Source: Peribacillus simplex (lineage in GTDB: Bacteria; Bacillota; Bacilli; Bacillales; DSM-1321). From it: a stretch of DNA of 64,000 bases. This document shows positions 53,054-63,693 of this stretch, in pieces. Position 1 is the first letter of the stretch. Every line of letters starts with the position of its first letter. The DNA lies in assembly GCF_030123325.1 (NCBI RefSeq), contig NZ_CP126106.1, positions 2,136,001 through 2,200,000 of the forward strand. Reading direction: 5' to 3'. The notes under the pieces were generated by a model. It did no database searches. It saw nothing but the letters and a program-made list of their open reading frames with translations, and had not been told where the DNA came from. A program made the position numbers and the translations under genes.

Positions 53054-55772
53054 AAGTTCTATCAAAAACCTATACAATACGGCCGATGAGAGATACAATT
53101 TTTCACCTGAATTTTTTCGTGAGACACATTATCCTCAAGTTTTGAATAGATACTATAAGAATGAATTAATTGAAAAAATGACCGAAGCTCAATTACTAGA
53201 AGAACTTGAAGAAGATCACTCATATGGAAATAGAGTTTTTGTGATTTTTGGTTCTACTGGTTCAGGTAAATCAGAGCTTTTATGTTGGGTTAAAGATCAG
53301 TGGGAATTTAAAGGAAACACAAGACCGATAATAAGAATTTCACGCAGTGAACTTAATCCACAAATGTTGGTAAAGAAGTGTTATGAGTCAGTCGGTCTAG
53401 AAATAGAAGATATAATAATAGATGAAAAGAAATGGGATTTATTAATTAGTAAACCCATTACCATTATTAATCAGATGGTGTGGACAACAATGTCGGAATT
53501 TTTCGAAAATGATGATGAAATTGTGCCAGCTACTATGCTACTTAGACCAGTGATTGAAAAAAACATTTTAAAATTCAGTAGGCAAATAAAAAAGGGTACA
53601 TTATCAACTCCATTAGAAATAATCACAGAACAAGAATTTTCACTATTAATAGAGAATACAACTTTACCAATACAACTTAGTTATAATAAGTTAAGAGACT
53701 CTTTATTAAAAAAGTTGGACCATTTCTTATTCCAAGGAACGGATATAATAACTATATTTAAAAGATTATCATCAATTCTCACAAAACAAAAGATAAGGCC
53801 TGTTATTCTGATCGATGATCTTGTTCAATCGTTAAATCTTTATTCTGCAGAAGTTTTGGATTATTTTATTACTCTTGAAGAAGGAAATTGGGACGTTGTT
53901 ATAGGACTAACACCAGGGGTAATAGAGGGGAATAATTTTGAGGCTGGTTTAAAAAATAGAATCAAGAATTTAGATACGATAGATGATCGGGTTAAAAAAC
54001 TTTGGTTATCAGACGAATCAGGGAGAAATTCTTTTTCCATAGATCGAGATAAAGCGTGTAACTATATAGAAAATTATTTAACTGCTTTAAAGAAAGCGAA
54101 CGGATATGAGTGCTCCAATAAATGTAAACATGCTAAGACCTGTACTAGTCTTCTAGTGGGCCCAAAGACAAGTTTAAAAGAAATCCCTTTAAATCAACCT
54201 CTAATTCAGCGTATCTATGACGCTGTACCAGACGGAAAAGGTTTATTACGGTACATGGTTATCCATTTAAAAGAAATCCTTTCATTTTTTTATAGAAGAA
54301 TGGACAAAGATTCAACGAAAATTAAACATTATTTCTACAGAGATGTTTATGCCGAACATGAAGATACTCTAATTAAAGTAATAGCTGAAATGTATGCAGA
54401 TTCAAAAAGTAAGGATATTACCATCCCAAGTGAATTACTTAAACATTTTAATCCCAAATATAATGATAATATTACAGTTAAACTTAAAGTTATAAGTACA
54501 TTTACAAATAATGTATTTGCTGAAGAGCCTACATTAAAGAAAAGTCCAAAGGTAAACCATATTAGGGATTGGATAGAAGGTCAAAATGTAAATGACCAAT
54601 TACTTGAGCCAGTTAGAGCGGGTGTAGCAACAATTTTAAATGATGTTGTAAAAGGAACTTCATTTGGACGAGACTATACACCAAGAATGACTAAGTCCAC
54701 TTCTACTATTCAAAGAACAGAGATTATAAATAGGTTTAAGTATCCTATTACTTTTAAAGAAAATAATAAAAAGAATCAAGTAGTTGTTCAAAAACATTTC
54801 AGCCTGCTTAACATAGCCAATTATCAACAGACAAAACTTCAAGATAGATCTGAGATATTTAACGAAATAGCTAATAATCATAATGTGGCACAATGGATTT
54901 ATCTCGGAGAGAAACTTAAAGATCAATGGAATTTGGAGATAACGCAGGAATTAGGAATGGAATTGGAGCATTTTGCTTATCAATTAAAAAAATATATAAC
55001 TAAACTTATTAAATTGGGTGAAAGCGAGTGGATTTCTCAAATTGAGTCACCTATTTCACCTGACATACAAGAGAGTGTAGAATTATTATTTTTAGATTGG
55101 TTCTCTTTGCGGGATAATATGATAGATTATTATAAACTAGATTTAATGAAGGAAGATTTGAACTTTGAAAAATGGTTATTAACCATAAATCCCTCAAAAG
55201 TATTAAATAAATATAGTTTAAAAAATGTACCACTTCAGACCTTCATTTTAAACTTACAAAGAAACATAAAAACCTCTTTTCACCAAGTTATTCCTATAAT
55301 AGAAGAGAAAATAAAACAAATGAAATCATTCAAAGATTTTATTAAGATACATTCCGAAAACTATTATGAAAAGCTAATGGAAATTATTCATACTGACTAT
55401 GTAGATGAAATATCACTAGATTACTTACTAAGATTAGATGATCTAGAAAAATGGTTTTCTAGCAACCATGAACAATATTATAAAGAATGGAAGAAACAAC
55501 GACTTTTAGAGGAAAACATAAACAACATTTTGACATTGCTAGAAGGGAATAACGCTCTTTCCTACAATATTGATACAATTGATAAATTTCAACATTACTT
55601 GGTAAATAAATTAAATATAAGGAAACAAGTTTCATATCATCTACTTAACCTTATTGAACATGGTCATACGCAATTACCTAAAAAACAATGGAGAGGTATA
55701 TTAAAGGAATTGGATGAACACTCGCCACATCTTTTTGAGAAGATTTTAGTTCAAATTTCTATTAGAAAGTAA
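53034..55772 (+). CDS. dpdH: DpdH-like P-loop ATPase
   Basis: The 912-residue protein has a P-loop near residue 72 (VIFGSTGSGKSELLCW), a Walker B-like strand RPVILIDDLVQSL near 258, and a cysteine cluster CSNKCKHAKTCTS near 362 that could bind zinc. The long C-terminal half is helical and ends LPKKQWRGILKELDEH. DpdH is part of the restriction side of Dpd systems, which act against DNA lacking the 7-deazaguanine mark. The start is GTG 53034 after AAGGAG, or GTG 53025 abutting it. A decayed homologous C-terminus lies at 57268-57473. Confidence 0.75.
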   Translation: MLPCLNKSSIKNLYNTADERYNFSPEFFRETHYPQVLNRYYKNELIEKMTEAQLLEELEEDHSYGNRVFVIFGSTGSGKSELLCWVKDQWEFKGNTRPIIRISRSELNPQMLVKKCYESVGLEIEDIIIDEKKWDLLISKPITIINQMVWTTMSEFFENDDEIVPATMLLRPVIEKNILKFSRQIKKGTLSTPLEIITEQEFSLLIENTTLPIQLSYNKLRDSLLKKLDHFLFQGTDIITIFKRLSSILTKQKIRPVILIDDLVQSLNLYSAEVLDYFITLEEGNWDVVIGLTPGVIEGNNFEAGLKNRIKNLDTIDDRVKKLWLSDESGRNSFSIDRDKACNYIENYLTALKKANGYECSNKCKHAKTCTSLLVGPKTSLKEIPLNQPLIQRIYDAVPDGKGLLRYMVIHLKEILSFFYRRMDKDSTKIKHYFYRDVYAEHEDTLIKVIAEMYADSKSKDITIPSELLKHFNPKYNDNITVKLKVISTFTNNVFAEEPTLKKSPKVNHIRDWIEGQNVNDQLLEPVRAGVATILNDVVKGTSFGRDYTPRMTKSTSTIQRTEIINRFKYPITFKENNKKNQVVVQKHFSLLNIANYQQTKLQDRSEIFNEIANNHNVAQWIYLGEKLKDQWNLEITQELGMELEHFAYQLKKYITKLIKLGESEWISQIESPISPDIQESVELLFLDWFSLRDNMIDYYKLDLMKEDLNFEKWLLTINPSKVLNKYSLKNVPLQTFILNLQRNIKTSFHQVIPIIEEKIKQMKSFKDFIKIHSENYYEKLMEIIHTDYVDEISLDYLLRLDDLEKWFSSNHEQYYKEWKKQRLLEENINNILTLLEGNNALSYNIDTIDKFQHYLVNKLNIRKQVSYHLLNLIEHGHTQLPKKQWRGILKELDEHSPHLFEKILVQISIRK

Positions 55773-55911
55773 AATAAGAAAGGAATTTAAAAATCGTTAA
55801 GCGCGGGTAGACTATACTTCCATTTTAGGAAGTTATACTGAAAATTTGAATAAATAAATTTCAGACTATTCTTAAATTTATTTAAAAACAGATGGATGTA
55901 TCCATCTGTTC

Positions 55912-55963
55912 AGACTGTCGACAAATTCGAAAAAATCGAATCTCCTGACAGTCTTTTTTTTGT
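55912..55963 (+). terminator. Long hairpin with T-run upstream of the IS1182 fragment
   Basis: GACTGTC/GACAGTC with an inner ATTCG/CGAAT pair, followed by eight T. It is typical of leader regions of IS1182-type elements, where it limits read-in transcription. Confidence 0.65.
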
Positions 55964-55997
55964 TTAATTAAGAAATGAGATTTGATGAGGTGATGAA

Positions 55998-56090
55998 ATG
56001 TTAACGAAAAATACACAGTTCAATCGTGATCAATTAGTAATAATAGCATTAGAACAACTTGTGCCTGCTAGCCTGCACAAATTAAAAAAG
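55998..56090 (+). pseudogene. N-terminal fragment of an IS1182-family transposase
   Basis: From ATG 55998 (after GAGGTGATGAA) the frame reads MLTKNTQFNRDQLVIIALEQ and LVPA, the usual beginning of IS1182-type transposases, then changes to unrelated sequence after about 24 codons. Confidence 0.55.
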
Positions 56091-56094
56091 CCAC

Positions 56095-57245
56095 TTGTCA
56101 ACATTCCAAAATACACATACACTTCCTGTTGGGACAAAGAGCGCAGGAGGTATTGAGGAGATGTTGGCAGTGGCCGAGATTAATTATATCAGACATGAAG
56201 CAAACAAAAAAGATAGGAACTATTCGGAGATTTCAAAGAGATTAGGGAGGGATCCCAGAACAGTAAAGAAGTATGCAGAACAAGAGGATTTCAGTCCAGA
56301 AGTTAAACCAAAACAAGATAGACCCTCTCCAGTAATGGATCCATTTAAAAAGATTGTGGATGAATGGATATTGGAGGACTTTAAACAAAAGAAAAAGTTC
56401 CGGAGAACAGCTAAGAGAATGTGGGAACAATTAAAAGAAGAGTTTGATTTTAATGGGTCTGATCGAACAGTCCGGAACTATGTATCAAATCGCAAGAAAG
56501 AACTAGTAAACGAAGCGAATCAAGCAGCTTTACCACTTGAGTCAAAGGCTGGTTCGGCGCAAGTAGACTTTGGGGAAGCTCCCTTCAACTATCAAGGTGA
56601 AGAAATACATTGCCGTATTTGGTTCTATCTTTCCCTTACAGTAACGCCTTTTATTTTCAAGTATTCCCCTCTCAAAACCGAGAGTGCTTTTTGGAAGGGT
56701 TAAAACGTATTTTTCACCATATGGGCGGAGTTCCAAAAACGATAAGGTTTGACAATCTTTCAGCTGCCGTTAAGAAGGTATTGCCAAATGGAGAACGGCA
56801 GTTAACGGAGGAATTTCAAAACTTCGTTCTTCACTATGGGTTTGAGTATGAATTTTGTAATCCCAATAGTGGCAATGAAAAAGGGACGCTTAATAAGCTG
56901 TTCAAGCAAATTGAGAAACTTGATTTATTGATTTTGGATGAACTTGGTTACATCCCGTTACATAAACAAGGGGCAGAATTATTATTTCAAATCATTTCTA
57001 TGTGTTATGAAACAAAGAGTATTATTATTACGACGAATCTACAGTTTGGTCAATGGAATCATGTCTTCGGGAATCCAATCTTAACGGAGGCAGTCTTTGC
57101 CCGGCTTATTCACCATTCACATTTAATTGTATTTAATGGCGATAGCCATCGCTATAAAGAGTCAGTTACACCGAATTAATATAATCGTTGGCAAGTGGAT
57201 ACATTTTTGATTGCCGTTTTATGCATTTTTTGCTTGCCAAATACA
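56095..57245 (+). mobile_element. Defective IS21-family element
   Basis: It contains the istA/istB fusion and ends near 57245 in TTTTGATTGCCGTTTTATGC and TTGCTTGCCAAATAC, typical IS21 terminal sequence. The left boundary is estimated. It separates the dpdH-like gene from the dpdH remnant and dpdE. Confidence 0.6.
56161..57179 (+). pseudogene. IS21-family istA/istB fused by deletion and frameshifted
   Basis: The IstA part begins LAVAEINYIRHEANKKDRNY with an HTH (SEISKRLGRDPRTVKKYAEQ) and the first catalytic Asp region AGSAQVDFGEAPF. A frame change near 56620-56640 leads to IFHHMGGVPKTIRFDNLSAA, with the second Asp. After CNPNSGNEKG the frame runs into the C-terminal half of IstB (LNKLFKQIEKLDLLILDELG, Walker B; IITTNLQFGQWNHVF). 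The end of istA and the start of istB, with its Walker A motif, are deleted. Inactive. Confidence 0.8.
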
Positions 57246-57267
57246 AATAGGGGGCTGTCCGAAAATA

Positions 57268-57473
57268 AAGGTACATTGGAGGAGTTCCAGAATCACTTAG
57301 TCCAGCAACTGAAAGTTCAAAACAGGTATATCGTCATATACTCAACCTAATTGAACAAGGACAAACTGATCTTCCTAAAAAACAGTGGAGAGGAATTTTA
57401 AGGGATTTTAGATGAATTTGCTCCTGAGATATTTGATACGGTAACAATTAAGATGATCATAGAAACAAAATAA
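57268..57473 (+). pseudogene. C-terminal remnant of a second DpdH-like gene
   Basis: With two frame corrections the region reads EEFQNHLVQQLKVQ, KQVYRHILNLIEQGQTDLPK, KQWRGILRDF and DEFAPEIFDTVTI. The intact DpdH-like protein ends KFQHYLVNKLNIRKQVSYHL, LNLIEHGHTQLPKKQWRGIL, KELDEHSPHLFEKILVQI. The match is clear but diverged, so this is a second dpdH-type gene and not a recent copy. Its upstream part is missing. Confidence 0.75.
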
Positions 57474-57482
57474 AAAGAAAAG

Positions 57483-57530
57483 AAAAACTCCTAATTTCTA
57501 GTTATAAACTAAGGCTTAGGAGTTTTTTTG
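57483..57530 (+). terminator. Rho-independent terminator
   Basis: AAAAACTCCTAA/TTAGGAGTTTTT plus T-run; ends the former dpdH-like transcript and separates it from dpdE. Confidence 0.8.
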
Positions 57531-57797
57531 TTTAATAGAATACTGATTGGAAATGTTGTTTTTACGATCTCTAATCATACCTTTGACTAATTTTTTACAA
57601 AAATAGATATGAACTAACATTTGGTTCTATTTACCTGTATAATTATATCTGTATAAATGTAGCGTTCTACCTTCTTCTTATTTATTTGCTAGGTATAATT
57701 ACTATTTTTTAAAATTTTCTGTGTTATTGTCTATATATAGAATTAAATTATATTAAACTAATAAAATTTGAAGTTTTATTAAAAAGGTGGAGAATTA
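57531..57797. other. AT-rich upstream region of dpdE
   Basis: No gene. It presumably carries the promoter for dpdE-dpdF and the following dpdG-like gene. Confidence 0.4.
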
Positions 57798-60700
57798 ATG
57801 AATAAATTAATAGAAGGCATGTATGTCCGATGTCCAATTGATAATGAGCATCCAGGATTACCACGACGTTTTGCATTGGGGCAAGTAATAGAAGTTAATG
57901 AACTAATGGATGAAGTAAAAGTGAAATTTTACGAAATAAATCCACAATTAATGATCACCACCCTATATCAAATAAGTGACACACAATCATTTCCTATCAG
58001 TGATGTGGTACACTGTGAAATTTACCTGAATACTGAGATTAAGATTAATTCTAAACAAACAGGTTCAATTATTAATAAGGCAGAATCTAAGAAAAATGGA
58101 TATTACCAATATTATGTGAAATTTATTCAAGGTGGCAAAAGTTATATTGAGGTATTTACTGAAGAAAAACTTTTAGTTCCATTTTCTGCTAGTAATAGTG
58201 ATCCTATATATCAATTAAAAAGTTACGAGTTCCATAATCCAGTATGGTACCATAATCGTCAAGTTGTTTCGGGGGCATTACACACTTTAACAAACGCTAC
58301 TTTTGGTTTTGAAACACTAGTTGGTTCTCGTGTGTTCCTCATGTCACATCAAGTTGATACAATTGTGCGAGCAATCTCAGAAAACCCTTGTCGCTTTATG
58401 TTAGCAGATGAAGTAGGACTTGGGAAAACAATTCAAGCAGGCGTTATAAAAAAAGGTTTAGAATATCGATTGGGAAAGATGAAAGTCATTATTATTGCAC
58501 CAGAATCTCTCGTTTATCAATGGAAAAATGAATTGTATTACAAGTTTTGGGAAAAAATTCCTGTCTGGACGGAGGGCGACTTAAATCCACCAGATCAAAT
58601 GATCTTTCCACTAGAAAAAGTGAATACAAATGAAGGTATAAGGGTTCTTCGGGAAAAATGGGATTTATGTATCATTGATGAGACACATCGTTTACTGAAC
58701 TTAGAAGCGGAATATAACATTATTGAGAGATTAAGTAAACGAGTACAACATCTATTACTACTGAGTGCTACCCCGATACAATCACGTAGAACGGAGTATC
58801 TTAAACTATTAAGATTGTTGCAACCGGAAAAGTATTCAAGAATAAGCAGGGTAGAGTTCGACCAATTAATCGAAAAGCAAGCATATTTGAGTGGGAAAAT
58901 CCATGGCTTAGTTCGTGACTTGGACGATTACGATGAGGATGTAGAATTTTTTATTGAAGAATTAGAAGATGTAGTAGAAGAATTAAATGACTCTATTTTA
59001 GAAGGTCTAGTGGCTAAAATTGATGTTAAAACTGAGGATCAGGGTTTATCTGATGTGCGATTAGTACTAGCCTATATTGCTGAACACTATCAAATAGAGC
59101 GAAAAATTATTAGACATCGCCGTAAAGAGTTGGGTGAAAAGCTAGCAAAACGTTCTTCTGAATTGGTTAGCTACGATATGAAAGGGGCAGACGAATTATT
59201 CTATGAATTTGAGTCCTATGATAAACTATTGGACTATTTAAGCGAGTTTCCTGAAGAGGATGCGAAATATAAAAAATTATTTCTATCAGCTATGTTTAGT
59301 TCACCTTTTGCATTGGAATCTATCTTAAATAATAGAAAAAGAGTTGTAACAGAAAATGGATTTAACGCAACTACTGCTGTCATAACGCGCTCTAATACGT
59401 CAATTATTGAATCTACTAGGGTTATAGCAAATGAGAAAAATCTATTAAATGAATTATGTGAGACTGTTTCACAATGGAAGGCCGCAAATACACTTGAATT
59501 AAAAAGATTTGAAGAACTTTATGATGAACCTGATAAGATCAAAGGTCGCTTGATGAAAGTATTGGATTATATATCTGAGTCATTAAGTGGAAAAATTGTC
59601 ATATTCACCTCTTGGAAAGAAACATTAACGGAGGTAAAGTCCGTTTTAATTAATAAATTTGGTGAAGATTCGGTACGAACTTTCCATAGTGGAATGAGTG
59701 ATCAAGAATTACAGCGATCTGTTGATGATTTTCAACAAAAACCTAATTGTAAATTTATGATATGTGATGAACTCGGTGGAGAAGGTAGAAACTTTCAAAT
59801 TGCCGATGAGGTCATTCATATCGATTTACCTTGGTCGCCTTCGATGTTGGAGCAACGAATTGGGCGATTAGACAGGATTGGTAGAGAAAAAGAAGTCCTA
59901 TCAGTTGTGTTTGTGACTGAGGAATCAGTAGAATCTGATTTATATAGCTTATGGGATGAGGGACTCAATATCTTTAAGGAATCGTTAAGTGGGCTTGAGA
60001 TTGCACTTGGAGATATAAATGAACAGATTGATCAAGCCTTAACAACAAATATTCGTCATGGGTTGTCTGACGTTTTAGAAACAATGCAATCTACTTTGGA
60101 AGATATGCGAAAAAAAGTGGAGATTGAACGTTATTATGATATGGCACGCCAACTTGATGAAAATGTCCAAGAGCAATTAACCAATTTAATTAATAAATTT
60201 GATGGAAATAATGGTGAATTGCTTGCGAAAACCATGATGTCATGGGCAAGCTTGGCTGGTTTAAATGGAAAATCAGGAGAGCACGGTGAGGTTACCGTGT
60301 TTACCCCAGAAGGCGTAAGCTTAAGATCAATGAAAAATACATTATTGATCCCACCTTTTAATATGCAAGAAGCTCATAAACGCTCAAAACGAGCGGGTGA
60401 AGTAAGAGGAACATTCAATCGTAGAAAAGCAGTGGAACGTGAAGATCTCATATTTTATGCGCCTGGAGAACCTTTCTTCGATTCCATTGTCAATAATGCT
60501 AGTTCATCCGACCTAGGTAGATGTTCTGCCTTTTATCGGAAGAATACAGGTGTAAATTGGAAAGGGTTTATCTTAACTTGGTCGGTTTCAATAGACCCTA
60601 GTGAATTATTAGATAAAAACCAAGAAATAGAGAATCTTGTACTGGCACAAGGATATGTTCCACTTGAACAGTACCATACGATACATGGGTATGCTGAACT

Positions 60701-61103
60701 CGATCAATCGATTGATACCGAAAGAATAAGAATTATTCTTTCTTCCTATGGTAGTACTCATAAAGCAGAACATTTGGGGAAAAGAGGAAATGGTAGAGTC
60801 ACACAGTTCAAAGAACTTTTTCCTAAGGATGAATGGATTCCTAAGGTAGAGCAGGTATATGAACAAAGTTATCAAGAGGCACAACAACTATTATCAAAGA
60901 TGATAGATGTGAAACGTGCTGAAACTGATTTCCAACGTCGTTTAGATGGAAGAAAGGCCGCGAATATCTTTTTTAATAAGATAGATATTAAGGATGTAGA
61001 AGAACTCGATGAACTATCAAATATTTATAATTCTTTATTAGAAGGGTTAAAACGTCCGAAAATAACATTAGAATCTGCTGCATTTGGGTGGTTGGTGGAA
61101 TAA
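57798..61103 (+). CDS. dpdE: DpdE, SNF2-type helicase/translocase
   Basis: The 1101-residue protein is a superfamily 2 SNF2-like ATPase: motif I FMLADEVGLGKTIQAGVI near 203, motif II CIIDETHRLL near 293, motif III LLLSATPIQSRR near 320, and motif VI SMLEQRIGRLDRIGREKE near 680. An N-terminal small beta domain (MYVRCPIDNEHPG) precedes it. In Dpd systems DpdE belongs to the restriction module, probably moving along unmodified DNA. ATG at 57798 follows AAAAAGGTGGAGAATTA. dpdF starts one base after its stop, so the genes are translationally coupled. Confidence 0.87.
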   Translation: MNKLIEGMYVRCPIDNEHPGLPRRFALGQVIEVNELMDEVKVKFYEINPQLMITTLYQISDTQSFPISDVVHCEIYLNTEIKINSKQTGSIINKAESKKNGYYQYYVKFIQGGKSYIEVFTEEKLLVPFSASNSDPIYQLKSYEFHNPVWYHNRQVVSGALHTLTNATFGFETLVGSRVFLMSHQVDTIVRAISENPCRFMLADEVGLGKTIQAGVIKKGLEYRLGKMKVIIIAPESLVYQWKNELYYKFWEKIPVWTEGDLNPPDQMIFPLEKVNTNEGIRVLREKWDLCIIDETHRLLNLEAEYNIIERLSKRVQHLLLLSATPIQSRRTEYLKLLRLLQPEKYSRISRVEFDQLIEKQAYLSGKIHGLVRDLDDYDEDVEFFIEELEDVVEELNDSILEGLVAKIDVKTEDQGLSDVRLVLAYIAEHYQIERKIIRHRRKELGEKLAKRSSELVSYDMKGADELFYEFESYDKLLDYLSEFPEEDAKYKKLFLSAMFSSPFALESILNNRKRVVTENGFNATTAVITRSNTSIIESTRVIANEKNLLNELCETVSQWKAANTLELKRFEELYDEPDKIKGRLMKVLDYISESLSGKIVIFTSWKETLTEVKSVLINKFGEDSVRTFHSGMSDQELQRSVDDFQQKPNCKFMICDELGGEGRNFQIADEVIHIDLPWSPSMLEQRIGRLDRIGREKEVLSVVFVTEESVESDLYSLWDEGLNIFKESLSGLEIALGDINEQIDQALTTNIRHGLSDVLETMQSTLEDMRKKVEIERYYDMARQLDENVQEQLTNLINKFDGNNGELLAKTMMSWASLAGLNGKSGEHGEVTVFTPEGVSLRSMKNTLLIPPFNMQEAHKRSKRAGEVRGTFNRRKAVEREDLIFYAPGEPFFDSIVNNASSSDLGRCSAFYRKNTGVNWKGFILTWSVSIDPSELLDKNQEIENLVLAQGYVPLEQYHTIHGYAELDQSIDTERIRIILSSYGSTHKAEHLGKRGNGRVTQFKELFPKDEWIPKVEQVYEQSYQEAQQLLSKMIDVKRAETDFQRRLDGRKAANIFFNKIDIKDVEELDELSNIYNSLLEGLKRPKITLESAAFGWLVE

Positions 61104-61104
61104 A

Positions 61105-63666
61105 ATGCGAAATGCCTTACAAATAACGGAAGAAATGTTGTTAAAAAAAATCACTCCTATAGAGGGATTTAAGCTAATTCAAGAGTGGATTAAAAGTCAA
61201 AGGGACCCAAAAGAAACTTCGAGAGCCTATAGTATTCTGCGCTTAGCTCGTTGCTTATTTAAGATTGAAAATCAGCATATAACGGATACATGGCGGGATG
61301 CGGCTGGTCATCTGCGCCAAATTATTCTGATGTATCATGTCGGTTTTCTTTTACATGAAGATTTTTTAAAACCATTTTTTAAATTAAGAAAGGAATTTGG
61401 TTTTACCATTGATTATGCAGGTGAGATTAACTGTAAGTTATCACTTCCAAGTTGGTTAAACCATGCAGATAAAGTGTCAAGTGTATATGATCTAGAGGCG
61501 AGGCGTAAAACAAAACGGCGTCTAGGTGATGGAGTCCTTTTTCAAGCTACAGGGTATGAAGAATATGTGTCGAAGGAACAAAAAGCATTGGTGCGAGTAA
61601 GTATGACGATGCAAGAAGGTGAAACCCTTCTAGCTTGTTTACCAACTGGCGGTGGAAAAAGTCTTATTGGTCAACTTCCTGCCTATTTTGCGACAAAGGG
61701 AGGAAGAATTCATGGTGGTGTAGCAAGTGCAGGTACAACCATTGTTATTGTACCTACAGTTGCTCTTGCTATTGATCAAAATAGAGCATCTAGGAAATAC
61801 TTTAAGAATGCACGTAGTGAGGGACATTGTCCACAAGCCTACTACGGTGGAATATCTGAAGAAAAGAAAAAAATTATCTATGATGGAGTGAGAAACGGAA
61901 CAATCCCACTTCTTTATACATCACCTGAGGCCGTTATTAATGGAGCACTGTATCCAATCATTATTAATGCAGCTAAAGAAAATCGAATTAACCGTTTGGT
62001 GATTGATGAAGCACATATCGTAGTAGATTGGGGTAGTGCATTTAGAACTGACTTTCAGTTATTGTCTGTCTTTCGGAAGAAGCTTATGGAGGCTAGTAAT
62101 GGAAGGCTTAAAACGATCTTACTATCTGCTACGATAACTGATGCAGCTGCGTCGACACTTACAAAGTTATTTTCTGAAGACAATAACCTAAGTGAGTTTC
62201 GAAGTGATGCCTTACGTTATGAACCTATATTCTTTTTAGATCGACCAGTAAGTGAAAATGAAAGAGAAGCACGTATTCTTGAGATTATACCACTATTGCC
62301 AAGACCACTTATTTTATATGTTTCAAGTAAAGAGAGCGCGAGAGAATGGGAAAAAGCTATTCAGGTATCAGGGTTCTCTTCCATTACTAAGTTTACAGGT
62401 GAAACAAATAGTGAAGAACGTGAACAGATTCTTGAAAAGTGGAATTCGAACTCCCTTGATATGATCGTTGCTACATCAGCTTTTGGTATGGGTGTAGACA
62501 AAAGTGACGTCAGAACAGTTATTCATTGTTGTATTCCTGAGAGCATCAATCGGTTCTATCAGGAAGTTGGTCGTGGAGGACGAGATGGTTATGCGTCTAT
62601 TAGTTTACTTAGCGCAACAAAAGAGGACGAACTTGTTCAGTTGAATAAAAGTGCCGTTCTAACAGTTGATAATATGGTTGAACGTTGGGAGAGAATTCGT
62701 CGATCAGCAAAGGAGTTTACAGGTGATTCCTTCTGGGTCGATCCCAATACTCGGCCTCATCATTTGCGTAACCAAGAAACAGGTGGGCCTAATGCGAGTT
62801 GGAATGAAACAACCATCCTGTTCTTATATCGTCATGGACTACTTGATATTTTGGATATAAAAAAACGTGACAAGGATCAGCGACGTCAACTGCTAGTAAA
62901 GATGATTGACGTCGAATCACTCAGTGATCGTGATTTACTAGATGAAAAAATAGAACCTTTCAGAAAGTTGGAACGTGAACGTTTTAACTATGAGTTTGAA
63001 AAAATGAAAAGTATGGTAACGGATGTTGAATATGAATGCTTTAGCACTTATTTTCAAGATATCTATCCATATGCAAGCGATACATGTGGCGGATGTCCGG
63101 CATGCCATGCTGAAGGAACATTACCTTTTCAATATCCGACTTTGACAGAAGTAGCGATAAATACACAAGATAAATTAGTTCCCTTAGAGGGAACTTTAAA
63201 ACAATATTTAGGTGGTTATAAAGAACTGTTTCTATACTCTAACAAAAAGTTTACCAATGAGCTCATTTTAAATATTGTAAATGGAGTGGTTAATTCAAGA
63301 GTACAAGCAGTAATTATCCCCAAATTGATAGGCGTTTCAAGAAATCATTTTGTTAAGAATTTACCAAAAGAAACTCCACTTAGTTATTCGATTCTTGAGA
63401 TGGATGAAATTGAACAACAACCACATATGTATAGTTTATCAGGAAGCATTGCAATTATTTATCCAGATCAAGAAAAGCGGAGTGATTGGTTATACCACTG
63501 GGCCGTTAATTATCAACAAAGAGGCGAAAATAACCGAGTCATTCATATTGCAAAGAAAGATTGTTTTATTCATTCAGAGCAAAAACAATTACAAGAGCTA
63601 CTTGATGGCTCCTTATGTAACATAGAGCAGATTTTTATAAATGAGGATGAAGAAGATTGGTTTTAA
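61105..63666 (+). CDS. dpdF: DpdF, RecQ-like DNA helicase
   Basis: The 853-residue protein has RecQ-type helicase motifs: I LPTGGGKSLIGQ near 180, II VIDEAHIVVDWG near 300, III ILLSATITDAAA near 340, VI FYQEVGRGGRDGYAS near 485. A cysteine group CGGCPACHAEG near 663 may bind zinc. It fits DpdF of 7-deazaguanine restriction systems. The start ATG 61105 directly follows the dpdE stop; a TTG at 61084 inside dpdE is less likely. The next gene starts 27 bases later, in the same operon. Confidence 0.87.
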   Translation: MRNALQITEEMLLKKITPIEGFKLIQEWIKSQRDPKETSRAYSILRLARCLFKIENQHITDTWRDAAGHLRQIILMYHVGFLLHEDFLKPFFKLRKEFGFTIDYAGEINCKLSLPSWLNHADKVSSVYDLEARRKTKRRLGDGVLFQATGYEEYVSKEQKALVRVSMTMQEGETLLACLPTGGGKSLIGQLPAYFATKGGRIHGGVASAGTTIVIVPTVALAIDQNRASRKYFKNARSEGHCPQAYYGGISEEKKKIIYDGVRNGTIPLLYTSPEAVINGALYPIIINAAKENRINRLVIDEAHIVVDWGSAFRTDFQLLSVFRKKLMEASNGRLKTILLSATITDAAASTLTKLFSEDNNLSEFRSDALRYEPIFFLDRPVSENEREARILEIIPLLPRPLILYVSSKESAREWEKAIQVSGFSSITKFTGETNSEEREQILEKWNSNSLDMIVATSAFGMGVDKSDVRTVIHCCIPESINRFYQEVGRGGRDGYASISLLSATKEDELVQLNKSAVLTVDNMVERWERIRRSAKEFTGDSFWVDPNTRPHHLRNQETGGPNASWNETTILFLYRHGLLDILDIKKRDKDQRRQLLVKMIDVESLSDRDLLDEKIEPFRKLERERFNYEFEKMKSMVTDVEYECFSTYFQDIYPYASDTCGGCPACHAEGTLPFQYPTLTEVAINTQDKLVPLEGTLKQYLGGYKELFLYSNKKFTNELILNIVNGVVNSRVQAVIIPKLIGVSRNHFVKNLPKETPLSYSILEMDEIEQQPHMYSLSGSIAIIYPDQEKRSDWLYHWAVNYQQRGENNRVIHIAKKDCFIHSEQKQLQELLDGSLCNIEQIFINEDEEDWF

Positions 63667-63693
63667 AAATTTTAGTAAAGGATGGTGATTAAT